Assembly: GCA_034766995.1 (NCBI GenBank)
Contig: CM068319.1
Span: 20,771,969 to 20,835,968, forward strand
DNA: 64,000 nucleotides
From: Acanthacorydalis orientalis
Taxonomy: Eukaryota > Arthropoda > Insecta > Megaloptera > Corydalidae
Reading direction: 5' to 3'
Numbering within the stretch: the first letter of the stretch is position 1; every line of letters begins with the position of its first letter. The position numbers and the translations under genes were made by a program. The notes beneath the pieces are model-generated. The model did not search any database and was not told the origin of the DNA. It saw nothing but the letters and a program-made list of their open reading frames with translations. Shown piece after piece: positions 57,021 through 64,000 of the stretch.

Positions 57021-57265
57021 AAAAAAAACTATGGTTTGATGGATGAGGAAAAAAATTTTTTTAAAAATACTTTCAACCAAATACAAAGATAACCAGACTT
57101 TCTATAATATATAGGTAGTCATCATAATTGAAAAATTGAATATTCTGACTCAAAGATAGTCAACAGATCCTAATAATATGAGTTAGTTCCTTACTTATAG
57201 ATAATATACTGATTTAATCTGATTTAATTAATTTTAAGATATTTTGGAGAAACCATAGTTTTTTT
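57021..57265. repeat. Short element with 16-bp inverted ends
   Basis: AAAAAAACTATGGTTT at 57022-57037 is perfectly inverted at 57250-57265 (AAACCATAGTTTTTTT). The 245-bp interval is AT-rich and non-coding, so it may be a small MITE. The A-run makes part of the match less informative. Confidence 0.45.
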
Positions 57266-58310
57266 ATATTTATGGCATTCATTGAAGATTCGAAATAAAA
57301 ACTTTATATTGTAGGATAATACTCTCTAATTATGTACCAAATATTTTTCAACAGAATTATACTTTATGTGTATGCAGTTGACAATTTTGTTCAAAAGATT
57401 TATATGACACCAAAAAAATTATTGTTTAAAATCATAATGTTATATATTTTCATATATGGTGTATCAAAATATTTATACATATACAAATATATATATATAT
57501 ATAATATTTCAAGATAACTATTTATAAAATAACTATTCAGTTGTATATGTACATGTATATAAATTTCCATTTCGTTTACGGCACTCCTTTCCATGCATCC
57601 TATTTCAAATCTCATATATTTTGATGAAATTGACCTTTGTTGATTTTCATTCAACTATAAATTTAGTTGTATACATTTTGTACACACACACTTTCTCTTC
57701 ATGGTTTCGATTATGCGTCTGTTTTGGTAAATCTATTCACAATAATATATAATACTTTTTTAAATTATACTTTCATGTACAATAATCGATGATGAGCACT
57801 TTTCAATTTCATTTTGTTGATATTAAATATTCTATAAGATACAGAAACACATTTTATTATAAAATAAAAGTATCTGCTTTTTTATAACAAAAAATAAATG
57901 ATTAAAATTTCTAAATGCGAATTTATTATAATATAAATTCAAATATAATTTGAATACTATACAATGTACTTTCTTTAAACAAAATATTTTTTTCCAGATA
58001 CTTTAGCTTATACCAAATACTACTTTCAAAATTTTTTTTATAATTCCTTTATTGTTGATAATAACACTACTTTAGCCTCATACAGTTTAATAATATACCA
58101 TATTTTTTGATATGTACCAAAAAAATATTAGAACAAGATTAAATACAGTTTTACTTTCGGTTATTTTAAAATATATTAATAAATTATTTATTGTAAAATA
58201 GAAATAAACAGACAAAATAGACTGTTAAGTTATTAATTCTCAATTTTAATAAAAAATAAAGTGTTGCTGAAACATTAACGAAACGAAATTTATTTATTTT
58301 TTAATAGATA

Positions 58311-58724
58311 CTAGGGGGCTCCGCACCCTGCTCGCCGCGCTCGTTCATTCGTTTCCTAGTCACTTAATCTCGTTTCCTCTCTAATAAATAACAGAAATTA
58401 ACTAATTATATATACAAAAAATAGGCGTAAAATGTAAATCATAAATACTTTTACTAGAAAAATTTATAAAAATTAACATAACAAAATACAATATTAAAAT
58501 ATGTAACAATTTTTTTGCTCTGAAGTTTCAGTGAATACAATATTTTGGATAAATTTCTTATCAGTTTTACACTGAAACCGTATTCTCTTTATCAATGTAT
58601 ATCAAGAAACAATACTGATATTAACCAATCAGAGCAGAGGCCACATAATCAATATGAACCAATCAAAGAACGAATAAAACGCACGCATCGCGGCATGAAC
58701 GGGAATTTTTCAGTTATAGAGAGA
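58311..58724 (-). mobile_element. Non-autonomous Helitron candidate, 414 bp
   Basis: Read on the minus strand the element starts TCTCTCTATAACTG at 58724, preceded by A, and ends CCCCCTAG at 58311, followed by T. This is the Helitron pattern (5' TC, 3' CTRR, insertion between A and T). Just before the 3' end is a GC-rich hairpin (GGG/CCC and GC/GC stem with one mismatch, 58314-58328), and the neighbouring GCGGCGAGCAGGG stretch stands out in this AT-rich DNA. No Rep/helicase coding is present. The hairpin abuts CTAG more closely than in textbook Helitrons. Confidence 0.6.
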
Positions 58725-58746
58725 TTAATATTTATAATAAATTTTG

Positions 58747-58749
<3 letters not shown>

Positions 58750-58785
<36 letters not shown>
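58750..58785. repeat. (AT)n microsatellite beside the Helitron candidate
   Basis: A 36-bp run starting 26 bp past the 5' end of the Helitron. Confidence 0.94.
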
Positions 58786-58789
<4 letters not shown>

Positions 58790-60431
58790 AATTTTATAAA
58801 AATATGTCATCTAATAATTATATTTATATTTTTAAAACGATACATTTTCAGAAAATAGTAGATAAAACGTTTACATACAGTAAACAATATATTTTCCAGA
58901 ATGCGAAAACAGCAATCACGCAGAAACATCAATCTGTTCGAGGACCTTTTCTACAAAAACGACTATCAATATACACATGACTATCAATAACTTAACCGTC
59001 TGTGTTTGAATTAGTTTCGAAAACAAAACAAGAATAAAACCAACATTTTACATTCAATAAATTGTTTGTTTTATTGTGCGTTTCTTTTCATTCTTTAACT
59101 TTTTATATTTTTTGTTAACTGTCATGTTGAACCTCGATTCGTCATTCTGAAAATACGGATTTAGCTAAATGCAGAGTTTCTTTTATATTGATTTTATATT
59201 TTACTATCCTTAATACCACTCTAGTCGGCCAGTTTCTATTAGAATTTATATTAGAAAAAAATTGATAAATACGTAATAATACTGTCAAGTATCTGAAATC
59301 TTCGCATCATCGACTTTTTTACTAGAATTTGGCATCTTTATCTGCTTGTCAAATAATGAAACCTTTTTGTTTCTATTCACTTATCGACCTTTTTGTTTAT
59401 AGCGAATATTTTTACATTATTCATGTTTTAATTAAGATTGCACTTATTTTCAGGTTAATAAATAATAAAAATAAATAAAAGGAACAACTAAATTATTTTA
59501 TAATTTAAGAATTCCTTATAAATATATACGTTTGTATTGACATATTATTATTGCTTTTTTATTATTTGTCATTGACTATATAAATTAATTTGTTTCAAAA
59601 TAAATATCTAATAGAAGATGAGTTAGAAGTCATATAGAATAATTATCACAAGTATATTTACATAAAACACCAATCAAAAGAAAACAGGATAAGAATATCA
59701 GAAATAACAATATCACATTTTTCAACTAAAAGATTTAATTAAAGAAACTAAAATTTATATTCATTGCATAACGATCTATACATTTTTCACCCTTATAAAT
59801 TAATCAATTTTAATGCAAGTATTATTTATTAAATCTAAATACTATATAATCTTTCAAATGTATATTTTATATTCATAATTCTGACATATTAATTTAAAAA
59901 TGAAAATTATATCAAATATGATATAAAAACATGAAACGATTTCAATGAAAATATAATCAATATCATTGAATACATTATATATATATATATATATATAATG
60001 AAATATTTAATTAAAATTCAAAATCACATCTGGTATGTCACAAAAACTCATACTGGAAAATAAATAATGAAAGACAAACATAACTGAAACTCAACTGTAA
60101 AAATGTGTAATTAGTATTTGATATCAACATTATAAACGCTAAGTAAGATTTCATTAAATTAGATCATCGTCATCAATCAAATATAACTTCAGTATTCGAT
60201 TTAATACAAAATCACAATCTATACTGAACCGTTGTATCTACAACGCCATGTGTTCTAAATCTTTCGTGGTTTTACATGAATGACGAAAGGTCAAACTTAG
60301 ATGAGACTATGGCATGTCTGACGACCACAAGTGATCCACCCTCTGCAGACTATTTTGGCGAGACGCCAAATCTAAAAGGGTTACCAAATAGGTCATAAAT
60401 TTCATCTAAATATAGTAATACTTACAAATTC

Positions 60432-60432
60432 A

Positions 60433-60463
<31 letters not shown>

Positions 60464-60478
60464 GTATGTATGTATGTA
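60432..60478. repeat. Compound (AT)n(ATGT)n microsatellite
   Basis: AT followed by ATGT units, the reverse complement of the ATAC-AT order seen elsewhere. Confidence 0.93.
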
Positions 60479-60996
60479 AGTGTATGTTTATCATAATTTT
60501 GGCAATGTTTCAATTTTTTAATCAAATAAATTCGATTTCTATATTTTCACTTATATTTATATCACATATTTCTAAATTAATAGAGCACATCCACTATGTA
60601 ATAATAAGTAAATGAATTTTAATAAAGTAACAACAACCTAACACTGATACAATGTACTAAAATAATAAAAATCATTAGCATTTCTTCAAAAAATATACAT
60701 TTGTTAAATATACGTAATCCAAGATATAAAATATATGAAAAGAATTTAAATAACGTACGCTTGAATAAATATAAATTAATTTATATAATTGTATAAGCCA
60801 TCAGCATTTATACGTTTTTATAAAACATTTTAATTAAAAAGTGTAAGTCAAAATAATTGCTACACATAAATTAATGTTACGTCTAAAAACACATTCAATC
60901 TATTAATAATTTATATAATGATGATAAAAAAATATGTAAATTTAATTGTAGTTCTACATTACAATTATACATTTCATAATTATGCGTGTACACACA

Positions 60997-61100
<104 letters not shown>

Positions 61101-61488
61101 GACTAAATTAAAATATTTTACTTTTTATTAACAATTAAATAATTTATTTGAAGAACGGTATGAAAATAATTATGCGATCGATATTTACATGATTGTAAAC
61201 AAATATTAAATATTATATTGTATTGTATTATACTAATTTATAAAAGAACTAATTTAATACCAGTATCTATTATTCAGAAATATTCAAAATGCATTTAAAA
61301 TATTTTATTAAAGATGTTTATATTTTATTTTTTTTAATAGAAAAATCCAAGCTAAGATTACAAATATCTAAATTGATAAGTAAACGATTTACCATCGTAA
61401 ACCACACTTGAAAAGAGTATATTTCAAAAATAAACTTTTCTCTCGACTCGTAAACCACGATGAGTTCATCAAAAAATTTTAATATATA

Positions 61489-61570
61489 ATTATTGATCAT
61501 TTTTAATTGTTACTTATTTGTATTTCGATAGCGATGCCATCATCTTCAGAGCGATAAGACAGAAAAAAGT
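61489..61570 (+). repeat. Copy of the ATTGATCA/CATCATC repeat
   Basis: It contains ATTATTGATCATTTTTAATT followed by CGATAGCGATGCCATCATCTTCAGA. The first 20 bases are identical to those at about 55785-55804 and the second block matches the cores at 53.66 kb and 56.94 kb. Confidence 0.6.
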
Positions 61571-61801
61571 ACATTTATCGATATTGAAGTATTTATTTTG
61601 GTATAATGTTGATAATTTCGATTTTATTTTTGTAAAATGCAAACTTATTTTCATTTTATATATTTTCTTCTAGATGAAGGCCGTTTCCATGATTTTTCAT
61701 TTTGTACGATTGAATACCTCTCTTTTCCACTGATTTTAAATAAAAACTTTAATTTCCTTATCCTACATGTTCACTGGTCTCTTTCTTGGTCTATTATAAA
61801 T

Positions 61802-61806
<5 letters not shown>

Positions 61807-61840
<34 letters not shown>

Positions 61841-61847
61841 TAGATAA

Positions 61848-61878
<31 letters not shown>

Positions 61879-61879
61879 A
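61807..61879. repeat. (AT)n(GATA)n(AT)n microsatellite
   Basis: AT runs with a GATAGATA block in the middle; ends about 9 bp before the 61.9-kb foldback. Confidence 0.93.
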
Positions 61880-61887
61880 ATTGTCTA

Positions 61888-62096
61888 GTGATTTTGGTCC
61901 TTGTAAATCATTACAAGTATTTAACTTCTGGATCTAGTTTCAGCTGAACCATCCTTGTAGATGGCTCTATAACTCTAGCTCAACTTATAGACAATTCTTT
62001 AATTATATATCTATGGAGATATTTACACAGATGGCTCAGAAGCTGAAACTAGTCGTAAAAGGTAAAGACTCATATGATTCATAAAGACCAATATCA
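61888..62096. repeat. Foldback (MITE-like) element
   Basis: Two arms of about 70 bp (61888-61958 and 62026-62096) are inverted copies of each other around a loop of about 67 bp. The arms share GTGATwTTGGTCyTT at the outside, a perfect 12-bp CTAGTTTCAGCT/AGCTGAAACTAG pair (61934-61945 with 62041-62052), and TGArCCATC inside. AGATGGCTC also occurs directly repeated at 61959 and 62029. Confidence 0.75.
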
Positions 62097-62680
62097 CAAG
62101 GAATCATAAGCATAAAAACACAAACGATTATAAAACTAAACATTGGATATTTAAAGGTTCTATTAAGTCTGTTTCTAATGCTTATTAACTGATGTAAATA
62201 TTTCTAAAACATAATAAAAAGTATATAAATATACAAAAAGTACTTATTCCACAATCCCATATGAATAGTCGACTTTATAGATACTTTCTTATTTCATAAA
62301 ACAATACTTCTAGAATTTATTTCTTCTTTATTTCAATTGAAAGTAAACCAATATAAAAGATAAAAAAAATAGTTCAGTAGTTAAACAATAGAAAAAATTC
62401 CAAAACATGTAGATTTTAATCTTATTTTTAATAAAAAAAAATTATGAAAATATGAATAGAACAATTTAATTTGTATTAAAAATGTTTGTTAGGTACTAAA
62501 TTAATAATTAACACAGTTACTGATTGGTAAAATCAATAAAAGTTATCAGTGAACGTAGTCAGCTGGTAAGATAATAAAAAATTAAATACATTTTTTTAAA
62601 TTTTATTGTGTTCTAGTTGTGCATTTTCTGCTTTTTATTTTGGAACAAATATGTTAATTTTATTATTTGCTCTTTCAAAA

Positions 62681-62682
<2 letters not shown>

Positions 62683-62721
<39 letters not shown>

Positions 62722-62752
62722 GTTGTGTGTATATATGTATGTGTGTGTGTAT
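62683..62752. repeat. Compound (AT)n(GT)n microsatellite
   Basis: AT, then mixed TGTA and GT repeats. Confidence 0.92.
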
Positions 62753-63685
62753 AAAAATAATTTTATGAATAAAAAATACATACAAAAGATAAATAACATT
62801 AATTACTTGCTAACATTTTTAATCTATGAATTAAATATGATACATAAATTTACTACGATTAATTCCAAAAAAAAACACATTTTTTTTAATTTTTAGCATC
62901 GAAAGTATCATTAAGATAATAATAAAAATAATAAATAGGTATCAGGTTCGCAGTAGACTGTAAATTTGAAACACTTGAAATTAATGAACGAGATTATAAA
63001 TTCGGAGCTCGTACTTTAAACGCATTATTTTCTAAGGACGAGTATACTTTTATGAAAGAAAACATTGATCGAGTAAAGAAAATGCTCTAAATCCTAATTA
63101 CTGAAATATATATGATTACTTAATAAATTTATTTAATTAAAATCTGTCTCAACTAAATAATAGTGTTAGATAACTGTCAAAGATTGATTGATACACTTAA
63201 TTGAATTATTGATTCAAGTTGAAATATTTCATCAGTTTATTTGTAAAAGAATCAAGAGAAATATTTAATTGGTTCTACGAACAGCGTGTTATGTAAAACC
63301 GTGTTATATGAAGTTTAAACTTCATACAAAATAAATTATATCGTTCCTATGGCACAATAATATGTTTTATATTAAAAAAATGACATTTAATTATGTACTT
63401 CACTTTTATTTAATACATCAATAGAAATTATAAAATGTAGAATAAATTATTTTAATTATACCAACATATCTATACCTCAAAGTCAGTGAGAGATATTTCT
63501 AAAAATAAGTTTTCAGATATTTAACGTTTAAGATTGTTGACACGTCCCACTTGAACTATCACAATGCAAGACATGTGTGCTGACAGGAGCGTGAGTATAT
63601 GTTTGATTTATATACATGAATGCATATAATTAAACATATACGACATATGCACGTCTTAATCGTGATTTTTGCCCCATTTCGTTAT

Positions 63686-63788
63686 CCTTACATATATAAA
63701 ACAGTGTTATAAACGCCATGCTATACGAGATATTGTCCGAATTGTTCAACCGTGTTAAATCCAATCGGTGTTATATAGGGGTTTACTG
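63686..63788 (-). mobile_element. Pogo/Tigger-like transposon end (putative)
   Basis: On the minus strand a TA is followed by CAGTAAACCCCTATATAACA, and then repeated 'TAACAC' motifs. This resembles the ends of pogo/Tigger-type elements in insects. Related motifs (CGTGTTATGTAAAACCGTG) near 63286 suggest the element may reach that far, but no matching left terminal repeat was found. Confidence 0.4.
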
Positions 63789-64000
63789 TATATATATATA
63801 TATATGACAATGTAATCTATATACATGTTTTCGACTATCTATATTTAATAAGAACTTGTAATTTTTTTAATAGTTGATTTAATAATGACATTATTACGAA
63901 TTTATGTTCATACGATATGTGAAACAAACACGAAATGTTTCATCTCCCAGGAGAAAATTATATATAAACTGTGCCTTTTCCTTTGACGTCACTATTAAAA

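Overview
The window looks like nuclear DNA from a very AT-rich arthropod, most likely an insect. By eye it is roughly 80% A+T, it has spliced genes with standard GT-AG introns, it carries a D34D mariner remnant, and about seventy (AT)n or compound (AT)n microsatellites are scattered through it. The order or species cannot be fixed from the sequence alone.

There is one confidently recognised host gene. It lies on the minus strand, and eight coding exons run from 49249 down to 5778. It encodes a 'nose resistant to fluoxetine' (NRF-6)-like multi-pass membrane acyltransferase: an N-terminal extracellular NRF domain followed by an acyltransferase-3 (AT3) domain. The eight exons join in frame at every junction, with phases 1/0/2/1/2/2/0/0 and clean GT-AG sites, giving 692 residues plus stop. 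The 5' end (signal peptide and start of the NRF domain) is missing. No matching exon was found between 49250 and 64000, so the window ends inside an upstream intron longer than about 14.7 kb.

Layout. 1-5777: 3' flank of the gene, with microsatellites, a 103-bp tandem duplication and a GC-richer island of unknown origin (about 4100-4580). 5778-49249: the gene, about 2.1 kb of coding sequence spread over 43 kb because the introns (2.4-10.4 kb) are full of (AT)n tracts and transposon debris. Intron 4 holds an internally deleted mariner transposon (21484-22290) sitting inside a (TA)n tract, and one end of a hAT-like element (from 22832). Intron 1 holds a foldback element (about 45220-45352). 49250-64000: upstream intron with a 493-bp tandem duplication bounded by (AT)n, a 414-bp candidate non-autonomous Helitron (58311-58724), several foldback or MITE-like repeats, and a pogo/Tigger-like end near 63788.

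No rRNA, tRNA, CRISPR or prokaryotic operon was seen, and no clearly new gene system. The most unusual feature is the structural repeat content: the same foldback families recur several times, and segmental duplications repeatedly have (AT)n at their boundaries.
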